Assembly: GCA_030017715.1 (NCBI GenBank) | Contig: JASEIU010000001.1 | Location: forward strand, 651,834-715,833 | Source of the DNA: Candidatus Saccharicenans sp. | GTDB lineage: Bacteria > Acidobacteriota > Aminicenantia > Aminicenantales > Saccharicenantaceae | Reading direction: 5' to 3' | DNA: 64,000 nucleotides | Part shown: one piece after another, positions 24,720 through 33,070 of the stretch | Numbering within the stretch: position 1 is the first letter of the stretch | How the letters are laid out: each line of letters starts with the position of its first letter | Translations under genes and position numbers: made by a program | Notes under the pieces: model-generated | What the model saw: only the letters and a program-made list of their open reading frames with translations | What the model was told of the DNA's origin: nothing | The model's database searches: none

Positions 24720-25179
24720 CCTGGTTGAGAAATTAGAAACCATTCTGGCCACCCTGCCGGAAGAGCGAAGGCACCTTATTCTTTTTCTGCATCGGGTTCA
24801 ACAGGAAATCGGTTATGTGCCGGAGGAGGCCCTCAGCCGGGCGGCCGATTATTTTTCCGTTTCTCCGGCTGAGGTCTACGGCCTGGTCACATTTTATTCC
24901 GCTTTCAGGTTAAAGCCCGGCTGCCGGCACCAGGTGACTGTCTGTCAGGGAACAGCCTGCCACGTCCGGGGAGCGCCGGAGCTGACGGCCGAGTTCTCAC
25001 GTCTCCTGGGGGTCAGGCCGGGCCAGGATGACCCGGAGAGAGATGTGGCTTTGAGGACGGTCAATTGTCTTGGTTGCTGCGCCTTAGCTCCGGTGGTGGT
25101 GGTTGACGGTGAGTATCAGGGCCAAGTCCAGACTGACCGGGTGCCGGAAATAGTGAAAAAATTAATCGGGAATAAATAA
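24703..25179 (+). CDS. NuoE-like 2Fe-2S subunit (NAD(P)H dehydrogenase/bifurcating type)
   Basis: This 158-residue protein matches the 24-kDa subunit of complex I and HydC of bifurcating hydrogenases. The N-terminal helical part reads LHRVQQEIGYVPEEAL and the thioredoxin-like part carries four 2Fe-2S cysteines: CQGTAC and NCLGCC. It relays electrons from the FMN site of its NuoF partner. The ATG at 24703 lies inside the end of the amidohydrolase gene, which supports one transcript; a TTG at 24700 is the alternative. Its stop overlaps the NuoF start (TAATG). With NuoF, NuoG, NfnA and NfnB it forms a five-gene redox unit. Confidence 0.9.
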   Translation: MKSTNNLVEKLETILATLPEERRHLILFLHRVQQEIGYVPEEALSRAADYFSVSPAEVYGLVTFYSAFRLKPGCRHQVTVCQGTACHVRGAPELTAEFSRLLGVRPGQDDPERDVALRTVNCLGCCALAPVVVVDGEYQGQVQTDRVPEIVKKLIGNK

Positions 25180-27083
25180 TGAACCGGGCGAGAATCAGGA
25201 CAGTCGGGGAGTTGCGGTCGCTGCGGGCCGACCTTCAGGCGGTGCCGAAACCGGAGCGGCTGGTCAGCGTCTCGACTGCCAGCTGCGGCCGGGCCTCGGG
25301 AGCGCTGGCGGTGGCCGAGGCTCTGGCCGGAGAAATACGCAGACGCGGCCTCGAAAAATCGGTTGAACTTAGACTCACCGGTTGTCACGGCCTGTGTCAG
25401 CTTGAACCCGACCTGGTTATCTTTCCCGGGAAAATTTTCTATCCCAATTTGAGTCCGGAAAAAGTTCCGCTGCTGGTGGAGGAAACTCTTATTCACGGCA
25501 GGATGGTTCCGGAGCTGGCCTTCAGGGAGAGTGCCGGCCGCAAGGTTCTGCCGACACTCAACGATTTGCCTTTTCTTAAAAAACAGCTGCGCTGGTTGCT
25601 CGACCGGCACCTGACTCTTGACCCGGACAGTCTGGAAAGTTACCTGGAACACGGCGGCTTCCTGGCCCTGGAAAAAGTTCTGTCCGGCCCCTCCCCGGAG
25701 GAGGTCATCAACCTGGTTCTGTCCTCAGGATTGCGGGGAAGGGGCGGAGCCGGTTTTCCCACCGGTCTAAAATGGCGACTGGCCCGGGAAGCGAGGTCGG
25801 AGGAAAAATATCTTATCTGCAACGGAGACGAGGGGGACCCGGGAGCTTATATGGACCGGGGACTTCTGGAAAGCAATCCCTTCAGCATTATAGAAGGAAT
25901 GATAATTGGAGGCTATGCGGTCGGAGCGGCCCGCGGTTTTATTTACATCCGGCAGGAATATCCGCTGGCCATCGAGCGGGTGAAGGCCTCGCTGGAGAAA
26001 ACCAGAGCTGTCGGGCTTCTGGGAGATAATATACTGGGCAGCGGTTTTTCGTTTGACCTGGAACTGGTAAGAGGGGCCGGGGCTTTTGTGTCCGGAGAAG
26101 AAACGGCTCTAATCGCCTCGATAGAAGGCCGCCGGGCTTTTCCCCGGCAGAGGCCGCCTTTCCCGGTGGTCAGGGGGCTGTGGGGGCGGCCGACGGTCAT
26201 CAACAACGTGGAAACCTGGGTCAATGTGCCGCTGATAATTCAGAAAGGGTCGGGCTGGTTTTCCGGAGTCGGAACTGCCGGCAGCAAGGGCACCAAAATT
26301 TTTTCGCTGGTGGGTAAAGTCCGTTCGACCGGCCTGGTTGAAGTCCCGTTTGGTCTGACACTGGGAGAAATGATAGAAGAAGTCGGCGGCGGCCCGGAGC
26401 CCGGGCAGAAGATCAAAGCCGTCCAGACCGGCGGACCTTCTGGAGGTTGTCTTCCAGCCTCACTATTCAACCTGCCGCTGGACTATGAAAGCCTGCAGGC
26501 GGCCGGTTCTATTATGGGCTCGGGAGGAATGATCGTCATAGACGAAGCCACCTGCCTGGTCGACCTGGTCCTCTATTTTCTGCGTTTTGCCCGGGATGAA
26601 TCCTGCGGTCAGTGCGCTCCCTGCCGGCTGGGAACAGCCCGTCTGGTCAGGATACTGGAAAAAATAACCGGAGGCCAGGGAAACCCCGAAGACCTGGACC
26701 GGCTGGAAAAAGTCAGCCGGACCATGCAGGAAGCTTCCCTGTGCGGCCTCGGCCGGACGGCGGCCAATCCGGCTCTGAGCGTCCTGCGTTATTTCAGGGC
26801 CGAGCTGGAAAAACATGTGCTTGACCGGGAATGCCCGGCCGGTGTCTGCCGGGGACTTGTTTCTTACAGAATAGATAAGGACCGTTGCACCGCCTGCCTG
26901 CTGTGTCTGGAATCCTGTCCGGCGGAAGCGATAGCCGTGGCTGAGGACGGTTACCCGCGTATAGACCAGAATTTGTGCACCAGGTGCGGGGCCTGTCTGG
27001 CGGCCTGTCCGCCCGGGATTTCGGCCCTCAAAAAATTAAACAGGAAAGAAGCGGAGAGTGTGGAAAAATCGGGAGAGAAGTGA
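25179..27083 (+). CDS. NuoF-like flavoprotein subunit with N- and C-terminal Fe-S domains
   Basis: This 634-residue subunit oxidises or reduces NAD(P) through FMN. In order it has a thioredoxin-like Fe-S domain (CGRASGA and TGCHGLC, about residues 30-100), the FMN/NAD core (RGRGGAGFPTGLKW near 188, GDEGDPGAYMDR near 215, FVSGEETALIASIEG), the 4Fe-4S ligand motif CGQCAPCRLGT (near 475) and a C-terminal two-cluster ferredoxin (CTACLLCLESCP and CTRCGACLAACP, about 567-620). This layout is that of HydB of electron-bifurcating hydrogenases rather than plain NuoF. It overlaps nuoE by one base and is followed by the NuoG-like gene with a one-base gap. Hydrogenase genes are absent here. Confidence 0.92.
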   Translation: MNRARIRTVGELRSLRADLQAVPKPERLVSVSTASCGRASGALAVAEALAGEIRRRGLEKSVELRLTGCHGLCQLEPDLVIFPGKIFYPNLSPEKVPLLVEETLIHGRMVPELAFRESAGRKVLPTLNDLPFLKKQLRWLLDRHLTLDPDSLESYLEHGGFLALEKVLSGPSPEEVINLVLSSGLRGRGGAGFPTGLKWRLAREARSEEKYLICNGDEGDPGAYMDRGLLESNPFSIIEGMIIGGYAVGAARGFIYIRQEYPLAIERVKASLEKTRAVGLLGDNILGSGFSFDLELVRGAGAFVSGEETALIASIEGRRAFPRQRPPFPVVRGLWGRPTVINNVETWVNVPLIIQKGSGWFSGVGTAGSKGTKIFSLVGKVRSTGLVEVPFGLTLGEMIEEVGGGPEPGQKIKAVQTGGPSGGCLPASLFNLPLDYESLQAAGSIMGSGGMIVIDEATCLVDLVLYFLRFARDESCGQCAPCRLGTARLVRILEKITGGQGNPEDLDRLEKVSRTMQEASLCGLGRTAANPALSVLRYFRAELEKHVLDRECPAGVCRGLVSYRIDKDRCTACLLCLESCPAEAIAVAEDGYPRIDQNLCTRCGACLAACPPGISALKKLNRKEAESVEKSGEK

Positions 27084-27084
27084 G

Positions 27085-29595
27085 ATGCCCGGGCCGGCCA
27101 TCAAACTGACAATTGACCGGAAAACGGTTGAAGCCCGTCCCGGGATGACCGTGCTGGAATGCGCCCGGAGCCATGGGCTTTTTATTCCCTCTCTTTGCGA
27201 CCTGGAGGGGCTGCCGGCCTTTGCCGGTTGCCGGCTATGCCTGGTGGAAATAGCCGGCCGCCCCCATCGCTCTCCGGCCTGCCAGACCCTGGTGGAAGAT
27301 GGCATGGAAATCATCACCAGCTCCCCGCAGCTTGAGGCTCTTCGCCTGGCCATCCTGGAACTGATTCTCAGCGAACATCCTTATTTTTGTCTTCTGTGCC
27401 GGGAAAAACCGGACTGCGACCGGCTCAAGACCACCATGGCCAAAGCTCTGGAACCCGGGGGCTGCGTTTTCTGTCCCAAGGACGGGGCCTGCCAGCTGCA
27501 ACGGGTGGTTGAATACCTGAAACTCAAACAGGTGACTTTCGACTTTGAGGACCGGGGACGTCCGCTCTGGCAGTCAGACCCTTTCATTTTTCATAACCCC
27601 AATCTCTGTCTTCTGTGCGGTCGTTGTGTGCGGGTTTGCTCAGAGCTCAGGGGCGAAAACGTCCTCAGTTTCATCGGGCGCGGCCCGGAGACGGCTGTCG
27701 GCACTTTTCTGAATAGGAGTCTGCTGGAATCGGGCTGCAGTTTTTGCGGCGCCTGCCTGGATGTCTGCCCGGTGGCGGCCTTCAATGAAAGAGGAATAAC
27801 TGCCGCCCGGGGGCGCAAAACATATGAAAGTTCATTCATATGTCCGCTGTGCGCTTCGGGCTGCGAGCTAAAGGCTGAGTATCTGGAGGATGGGCAGTTG
27901 CGAAGAATTATTCCCGGAAACGGCTGCGGCCCGACTCTGGCTGCGGCCTGCGCCCGGGGCCGGTTCGGACTCAAGGAAATAGTCGACCGGACGCGGACGG
28001 AATCATTCCCGGCCGTAAAGCGTGACAGCCGGCAGCTGCCGGTCACCCGGGAGGAAGCCCTGGCGGCTGCGGCCGGATCATTAACAAAATACAGGCCGGA
28101 AGAAATCGCTCTGGTATCTGGCGGCCCTGTTCCGGCTGACGGGTTGCTGGCTTTTTGCCAGTTCGGCCGCAGGCTGGGGACGGACAACCTTTATTATTTT
28201 TACCCCGAAGATTTCCAGGGAAAAGTGGCTGCTTTCAAGAATCAGCGGGGAATAGAATTCCCGCCAAAGATTGATTTTAAGGAACTGTCTCGATACCGGA
28301 CCTTCTTCCTGGCGGATGTTGACCTCAATTCCGAAGCCCTGGCCTTCTGGCTGGAACTCAGGAAAGAACTGAGGCGGGGAGCCCGGCTGCTGGTGCTGGA
28401 CTCTGGCCTGAATCGCTCCGGTCAGACGGCCGAGGTCTGCCTGAGATGTCTTCCCGGAAGAGAAACCGAAGCCCTGCTGGCCCTGCTAAAAGAGGTCAGC
28501 CTGAGATCATCCCGGCTGAGTTTCTTCCCCGGTTATCACCGGCTCCTGGATGAGCTTAACCTGTGGCCGGAAGAAAAGCTGTTAGCGGTCTGCGGGCTTA
28601 GGGCGGGAGAACTGGAGCGGGCGGCGGGGATTCTGCTGTCTTCCTCGCCGGCGCTTTTCCTCTTCGGGCAGAGGTTTCTCCGGCAGCCCCGGTGGACCGA
28701 AAACCTGGTTGCCCTGTGGAATCTCGGCCTGAGGCTGGAGGCCGATTTGTTGCCGGTGACCGGACGGGCCAACGAGCTTCTGGTTCCCGGGCTCTGCAGC
28801 CGCTTCGGTCTGCGTAAGCTGACGGACCTGGAACCGCTGGAAGAGGAAATCAAGGTCGGCCGAATAAAAGGGCTGTATGTGTTGGGTCACCTGCCGCTCA
28901 TAAAGCAGCCTGAGTTGTTAATTGTTCAGAATCCTTTTATGACCGGGCTGGCTGAAAAGGCCGATATTTTTATTCCCGGTGCCACCTGCCTGGAAAACGA
29001 CGGATTGTTGGTTGACCTGACCGGCCGGATTAAAAAAGCCGGCCGGGAATCCAACCTGACCGGAAACAGAAAAAAACCGACCGATAGGGAGATAATTTCC
29101 AGGCTGGCTGCGGCCCTCGGCAAGAATCTGGAGATAGAAGATTTGGCCTCGGTTCTGGAATCTATCCCTGGCGGAGAACCGACCGGAAACCGGTGCGGCC
29201 CGACTGATTATCTCCCGCTGGGTCCTGATTTTTCGTTGTCTGACAACCCTCTCCGGCCTGCCGTCGGCTCTTCTCAGGGAGAGCTTGAAGTTATCGTTGG
29301 AGAGAATCTTGACCAATACGCCGGTCTGGTCATGGCCGGGTTGAGCCCCGGATTCCGGGCCATCAGGAATCCGGACTGGCTGTGGCTTAATCCCCGGGAC
29401 GGCATTTTGAGGGGATGGCAGGATGGTCAAAAAGTTGTCCTGGAAACCCCTTCCGGAAATCTGAGCCTGGAAATCAAATTTAACTCCGGACTCAGGCCCG
29501 GTTCGGCATATATCAATCCGGTGCTCGATGATTCCCTGAAGCTTGAGTTTTTCAGGCGGGGGATAATAAAAGGAAAGGTCAGAATCAAATCATGA
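27085..29595 (+). CDS. NuoG-like multi-cluster Fe-S/molybdopterin-fold subunit
   Basis: The 836-residue protein starts with a 2Fe-2S domain (PSLCDLEG, GCRLC, PAC), followed by a Cys-rich segment (CLLCREKPDC then CVFCPKDGAC) and two 4Fe-4S motifs (CLLCGRCVRVC, CSFCGACLDVCP). The C-terminal half has a formate-dehydrogenase-like fold with its own 4Fe-4S site (CPLCASGC ... CARGRFG), but the catalytic Cys or Sec of formate dehydrogenases is not seen. So it is probably an electron relay without a formate site. The ATG at 27085 follows the NuoF stop by one base; a GTG start at 27058 is less likely. NfnA begins inside its last codon. Confidence 0.88.
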   Translation: MPGPAIKLTIDRKTVEARPGMTVLECARSHGLFIPSLCDLEGLPAFAGCRLCLVEIAGRPHRSPACQTLVEDGMEIITSSPQLEALRLAILELILSEHPYFCLLCREKPDCDRLKTTMAKALEPGGCVFCPKDGACQLQRVVEYLKLKQVTFDFEDRGRPLWQSDPFIFHNPNLCLLCGRCVRVCSELRGENVLSFIGRGPETAVGTFLNRSLLESGCSFCGACLDVCPVAAFNERGITAARGRKTYESSFICPLCASGCELKAEYLEDGQLRRIIPGNGCGPTLAAACARGRFGLKEIVDRTRTESFPAVKRDSRQLPVTREEALAAAAGSLTKYRPEEIALVSGGPVPADGLLAFCQFGRRLGTDNLYYFYPEDFQGKVAAFKNQRGIEFPPKIDFKELSRYRTFFLADVDLNSEALAFWLELRKELRRGARLLVLDSGLNRSGQTAEVCLRCLPGRETEALLALLKEVSLRSSRLSFFPGYHRLLDELNLWPEEKLLAVCGLRAGELERAAGILLSSSPALFLFGQRFLRQPRWTENLVALWNLGLRLEADLLPVTGRANELLVPGLCSRFGLRKLTDLEPLEEEIKVGRIKGLYVLGHLPLIKQPELLIVQNPFMTGLAEKADIFIPGATCLENDGLLVDLTGRIKKAGRESNLTGNRKKPTDREIISRLAAALGKNLEIEDLASVLESIPGGEPTGNRCGPTDYLPLGPDFSLSDNPLRPAVGSSQGELEVIVGENLDQYAGLVMAGLSPGFRAIRNPDWLWLNPRDGILRGWQDGQKVVLETPSGNLSLEIKFNSGLRPGSAYINPVLDDSLKLEFFRRGIIKGKVRIKS

Positions 29596-30434
29596 ACAGA
29601 GTGGTTCTGGCAGAAAGACTGGTGCCCAACCTTTACCGGCTGGTGCTGGAGGCTCCTGAGGTGGCCGCTTCCGCCCGGGCCGGGCAGTTTGTGATGGTCA
29701 TTCCCGACGATAAGGGAGAAAGAATTCCGGTCAACCTGGCCGACTGGGACCGCCGGCGGGGAACGGTTGACCTGGTTTTTCTGAACCTCGGCCTGAGCAC
29801 CAGGAAGCTGGCCGGTTTGAAGCCGGGACAGGCGGTGGCAGGTCTGGCCGGGCCTCTCGGACGGGCTCCGGAAATTCCGGATTCGGGCGCGGTCTTGCTG
29901 GTCGGCGGCTGTTATGGAATCGGAGGTCTCCATCCTCTGGCCAGGGAACTGAAACAGGCCGGCCGCAAAGTAATTTTTCTGGCCGAAGCTCGCGACCCGG
30001 CATATATATACTGGGAAGAAAAAATAAGGAAATATGCCGACAATTTTATAACCCTGTTCCGGACAGATTGTTTGAGCTCGGGCCAGGAACTAAGAGGGCG
30101 ACTGGATTCGGTTCTCAAAAGCCACCCTGATATTTCTCTGTTGATGGTCATGGGGTGCAGTTATCTGCTGTTTAAGATGTCTGAAGCTGCGGCCGGGCCA
30201 GGACTTAAGACCCTGGTCAGCCTGAACCCGATCATGGTGGACGGCACCGGAATGTGCGGAGCCTGCCGGGTTTCGGTGGACGGCCGCACTTATTTTGCCT
30301 GTGTTGACGGTCCCTGGTTTGAGTCCCGGGGGCTCGACTGGCAGGAATACTTCAACCGTCGGAGGGCCTTCCTGTCACAGGAAGAGCAGGCTCTGGTCAG
30401 ACTTGACCGGGAATTCTGGAAAGGGACGGAGTGA
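29592..30434 (+). CDS. NfnA-like FAD/NAD-binding subunit (sulfide/dihydroorotate dehydrogenase type)
   Basis: This 280-residue flavoprotein has a ferredoxin-reductase fold: an N-terminal FAD barrel (about residues 1-95, AGQFVMV), then the NAD domain with LLVGGCYGIGGLHPLAREL, and a C-terminal 2Fe-2S motif in GTGMCGACRVSVDG and YFACVDGP. It matches the small subunit of NADH-dependent ferredoxin:NADP oxidoreductase (Nfn) and of PyrK-like enzymes. The start codon overlaps the NuoG-like stop (ATGA at 29592-29595), and NfnB follows after six bases, so all are coupled. Usually NfnA binds NAD(H) and passes electrons to the large subunit. Confidence 0.9.
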   Translation: MNRVVLAERLVPNLYRLVLEAPEVAASARAGQFVMVIPDDKGERIPVNLADWDRRRGTVDLVFLNLGLSTRKLAGLKPGQAVAGLAGPLGRAPEIPDSGAVLLVGGCYGIGGLHPLARELKQAGRKVIFLAEARDPAYIYWEEKIRKYADNFITLFRTDCLSSGQELRGRLDSVLKSHPDISLLMVMGCSYLLFKMSEAAAGPGLKTLVSLNPIMVDGTGMCGACRVSVDGRTYFACVDGPWFESRGLDWQEYFNRRRAFLSQEEQALVRLDREFWKGTE

Positions 30435-30440
30435 GCCGGC

Positions 30441-31949
30441 ATGAACAGACCTGACAGGCTGGAACCGGGACAGGCGGAAAGACTCCGGGCCGAGAGGGAC
30501 CGGGACTGGAGAAAAGCCCTGCGCCGGGACATATCCGTCCAGAAAAGGATGGCCATCGACCGTCAGCCGATGCCGGAGCAGGAGCCCTGGGTCAGGATCA
30601 AGAATTTTAAGGAAGTCAACCTCGGCTACACCTTTGACCTGGCCCGGGCCGAAGCCCGCAGATGTCTGGACTGCGGACAGCCGGGCTGTGTCGCCGGCTG
30701 CCCGGTGGCCATAGACATTCCGACTTTTATTAAATACATAGAGGCAGGGGAGCCGGAAAAGGCCCTGGAAACAATCCGCCGGACCAACGGCCTGCCGGCC
30801 ATCTGCGGCCGGGTATGTCCGCAGGAAGTCCAGTGCGAGAAAGAATGCAATCTGGCTCGGGCCGGCAGGGAGCCGGTGGCCATTGGCCACCTGGAAAGGT
30901 TTGTGGCTGATTATATCTGCCTCAGAGAAGGAACGGGGACAGCTTTTCATGCTGGCCCCGGGGCTCCACCGAGGCCGGAAAAGATCGCTGTGGTCGGCTC
31001 CGGTCCGGGCGGGCTGACGGCCGCGGCCGATCTGGCCCGGCTGGGCTACCGGGTAACGGTTTTTGAGGCGCTTCATCTTCCGGGCGGGGTCCTGGCCTAC
31101 GGCATACCGGAATTCCGTCTGCCCCGGGAAATTCTGGAATCGGAAATCAACTTCATAAAAACCCTGGGAGTCGAAGTCAGGACCAATTTTATCGTTGGCC
31201 GAACGGCCAGCCTGGATGACCTGCGCCGGGAAGGTTATGCCGCCTTTTTCCTGGCAACGGGAGCCGGACTGCCGTCTTTCATGAATATACCCGGTGAAAA
31301 TCTGCTCGGAGTCTATTCGGCCAATGAGTACCTGACCCGGGTCAACCTGATGAAGGGCTTCCGCTTCCCGGAGTTTGACACCCCGGTGCCCGGGGCCCGA
31401 AAAGCGGCCGTCATCGGCGGCGGCAACGTGGCCATGGACGCAGTGAGAACCGCCCTCAGGCTGGGAGCCGGCCAGGCGACCATTTATTACCGGCGGTCGA
31501 GAGCCGAGATGCCGGCCAGGACGGAAGAGGTCAAGCATGCCGGGGAGGAGGGAATCGTCTTCAATTTCCTGACAGTCCCGGTCCGGTTTCTCGGAAACGA
31601 GCGGGGCGAGTTGCGGGGAATGGTCCTGCAGAGGCTGGCTCTGGGGGAACCGGACTCCTCAGGACGGCCGCGACCGGTTCCGATTCCGGGTTCGGAATTC
31701 GAAGTCGAAGTCGACCTGGCGGTGGTGGCGATCGGGCAGAGCCCCAACCCGCTTCTCATCCGGCAGCTTCCGGACCTGAAACTCGGCCGCTGGGGCAACG
31801 TTGAGGTCAATTTCCAGACGATGGCCACCAGCCTGCCCGGGATCTATGCCGGGGGAGATGTCGTTCGCGGCGGAGCCACAGTCATTCTGGCTATGGGAGA
31901 CGGCCGTCGGGCTGCCCGGGCGATCGATGAATTTCTGAGAACAGGGTGA
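30441..31949 (+). CDS. NfnB-like FAD/Fe-S oxidoreductase (glutamate synthase small subunit fold)
   Basis: This 502-residue protein has the N-terminal Fe-S region of GltD/NfnB (CLDCGQPGCVAGCPV and ICGRVCPQEVQCEKEC), an FAD motif (VVGSGPGGLTAAADLA, near residue 178), LPGGVLAYGIPEFRLPR, an NAD(P) motif (VIGGGNVAMDAVRTALR) and a closing GIYAGGDVVRGGATVI. In Nfn the large subunit holds the bifurcating FAD and meets ferredoxin and NADP. Its presence next to NfnA and NuoEFG-like genes is strong evidence for NAD(P)-ferredoxin coupling. It starts nine bases after a GGAG. A glutamate synthase small subunit is the alternative, but no large subunit is present. Confidence 0.92.
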   Translation: MNRPDRLEPGQAERLRAERDRDWRKALRRDISVQKRMAIDRQPMPEQEPWVRIKNFKEVNLGYTFDLARAEARRCLDCGQPGCVAGCPVAIDIPTFIKYIEAGEPEKALETIRRTNGLPAICGRVCPQEVQCEKECNLARAGREPVAIGHLERFVADYICLREGTGTAFHAGPGAPPRPEKIAVVGSGPGGLTAAADLARLGYRVTVFEALHLPGGVLAYGIPEFRLPREILESEINFIKTLGVEVRTNFIVGRTASLDDLRREGYAAFFLATGAGLPSFMNIPGENLLGVYSANEYLTRVNLMKGFRFPEFDTPVPGARKAAVIGGGNVAMDAVRTALRLGAGQATIYYRRSRAEMPARTEEVKHAGEEGIVFNFLTVPVRFLGNERGELRGMVLQRLALGEPDSSGRPRPVPIPGSEFEVEVDLAVVAIGQSPNPLLIRQLPDLKLGRWGNVEVNFQTMATSLPGIYAGGDVVRGGATVILAMGDGRRAARAIDEFLRTG

Positions 31950-32068
31950 CCTCCAGCCCGGATTATGGTCTCGCTCTTTTAAGCTGACGGCCGCAGCCGG
32001 AGTTAAGATTCGGCTGAAATAAATTTTTTAACCAATTATACAGTCGGGGCACCGGTTGAAGTAAAATA

Positions 32069-32104
32069 AAGCCCGCAGGCCACGGTGGAGCAAACCGCGG
32101 GCTT
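32069..32104 (+). other. Hairpin in the leader of the RNase HIII gene
   Basis: AAGCCCGC (32069-32076) pairs with GCGGGCTT (32097-32104) around a 20-base loop holding a smaller CCAC/GTGG hairpin. No T-run follows on the plus strand. On the minus strand a TTTATTTTA tract follows, so a terminator reading leftward is possible, although no minus-strand gene ends there. Confidence 0.45.
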
Positions 32105-32126
32105 GAAATTAGAAGGAAGCTGAAAG

Positions 32127-32795
32127 ATGAAACAGGAAGAACTTTTTCTACCAGAAGCCGGGCACATCGGAACCGACGAATCGGGCAAGGGCGATTTTTT
32201 CGGCCCGCTGGTGGTGGCTGGATTCTTTCTGCCGGAAGGGCAGGAAGAGGTTTTGCGGGAGCTGGGGGTCAGGGACTCCAAGAAACTGTCAGACGGCCGG
32301 GTGCTGGAAATTGCCCGCAGCCTCAGGCAGGGTTACAAGAGCTCGGTGGTGGCCATAGGCCCCGAGCGCTACAATGCTCTTTACAGGAATCTGCGCAACC
32401 TGAACCGGCTGCTGGCCTGGGGTCATGCCCGGGTAATAGAAAACCTCCTGGCTGAAGTCAACTGCGCCCTGGCCATAACCGACCAGTTCGGCGACCAGCG
32501 GTTCGTCCGTGAGGCTCTTCTGAAGAAAGGAAAGAACATCAACCTTATCCAGAAGACCAAAGCCGAGGACGACCTGGCGGTGGCGGCCGCTTCCATCCTG
32601 GCCCGGGCCCATTTCCTTTATAAATTAAAAGACCTGTCGGAAGAGTTCGGGCTGGAGCTGCCGAAGGGGGCTTCGCCCCTGGTGGAAGAAGCCGGGCTGA
32701 AGCTGGTGAAAAAATACGGCCCGGAAATCCTGGAAAAAGTGGCCAAGATTCATTTCAAGACCACTGAAAAAATTCTAAGAATTGCCGGGACCTGA
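32127..32795 (+). CDS. rnhC: Ribonuclease HIII, short form
   Basis: This 222-residue enzyme removes RNA from RNA-DNA hybrids. The signature IGTDESGKGDFFGPLVVAG (Asp17, Glu18) is that of HIII rather than HII, and further acidic residues are in ITDQFGD and KAEDDLAVAAAS. Typical RNase HIII has about 300 residues with an N-terminal TBP-like substrate-binding domain of 80 or so; this one begins directly at the catalytic domain, so that domain is missing. AGAAGGA lies nine bases before the ATG. The lost domain would be expected to change substrate affinity. It stands alone, 177 bases after NfnB and 275 bases before AlaX. Confidence 0.88.
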   Translation: MKQEELFLPEAGHIGTDESGKGDFFGPLVVAGFFLPEGQEEVLRELGVRDSKKLSDGRVLEIARSLRQGYKSSVVAIGPERYNALYRNLRNLNRLLAWGHARVIENLLAEVNCALAITDQFGDQRFVREALLKKGKNINLIQKTKAEDDLAVAAASILARAHFLYKLKDLSEEFGLELPKGASPLVEEAGLKLVKKYGPEILEKVAKIHFKTTEKILRIAGT

Positions 32796-33020
32796 TTCCG
32801 GTCCGGGCCGGCCGGCTGAAAGCTGCCCCGGAATCAGGAGCCGGAGTCCTGAGCGATTGAAATTATTTTCGGATTAAATTGTCAGGCGGCAGCCTTTGTT
32901 TCTTATACGGTTCCGGCTCAAGCCGGAGACATTTTTGCCCAGAAGCGGCGGTTTTTTAATGTTTTTTTCAGCCCTGAGCAATCATTACCTTCAAACCCTT
33001 TCCGGCCCGCTTCGGGAAAA

Positions 33021-33049
33021 TTACGCCGGCGGCCGGGCTGTGGTATACT
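33021..33049 (+). promoter_or_regulatory. Promoter of AlaX gene
   Basis: TTACGC (33021-33026) and TATACT (33044-33049) are 17 bases apart, with TG at 33041-33042 forming an extended -10. The predicted transcript starts near 33056, so the leader is only about 15 bases with GGAG at 33060-33063. This fits the ATG at 33071 and excludes the TTG at 33050. Confidence 0.62.
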
Positions 33050-33070
33050 TTGAAAAAACGGAGCGGACGA

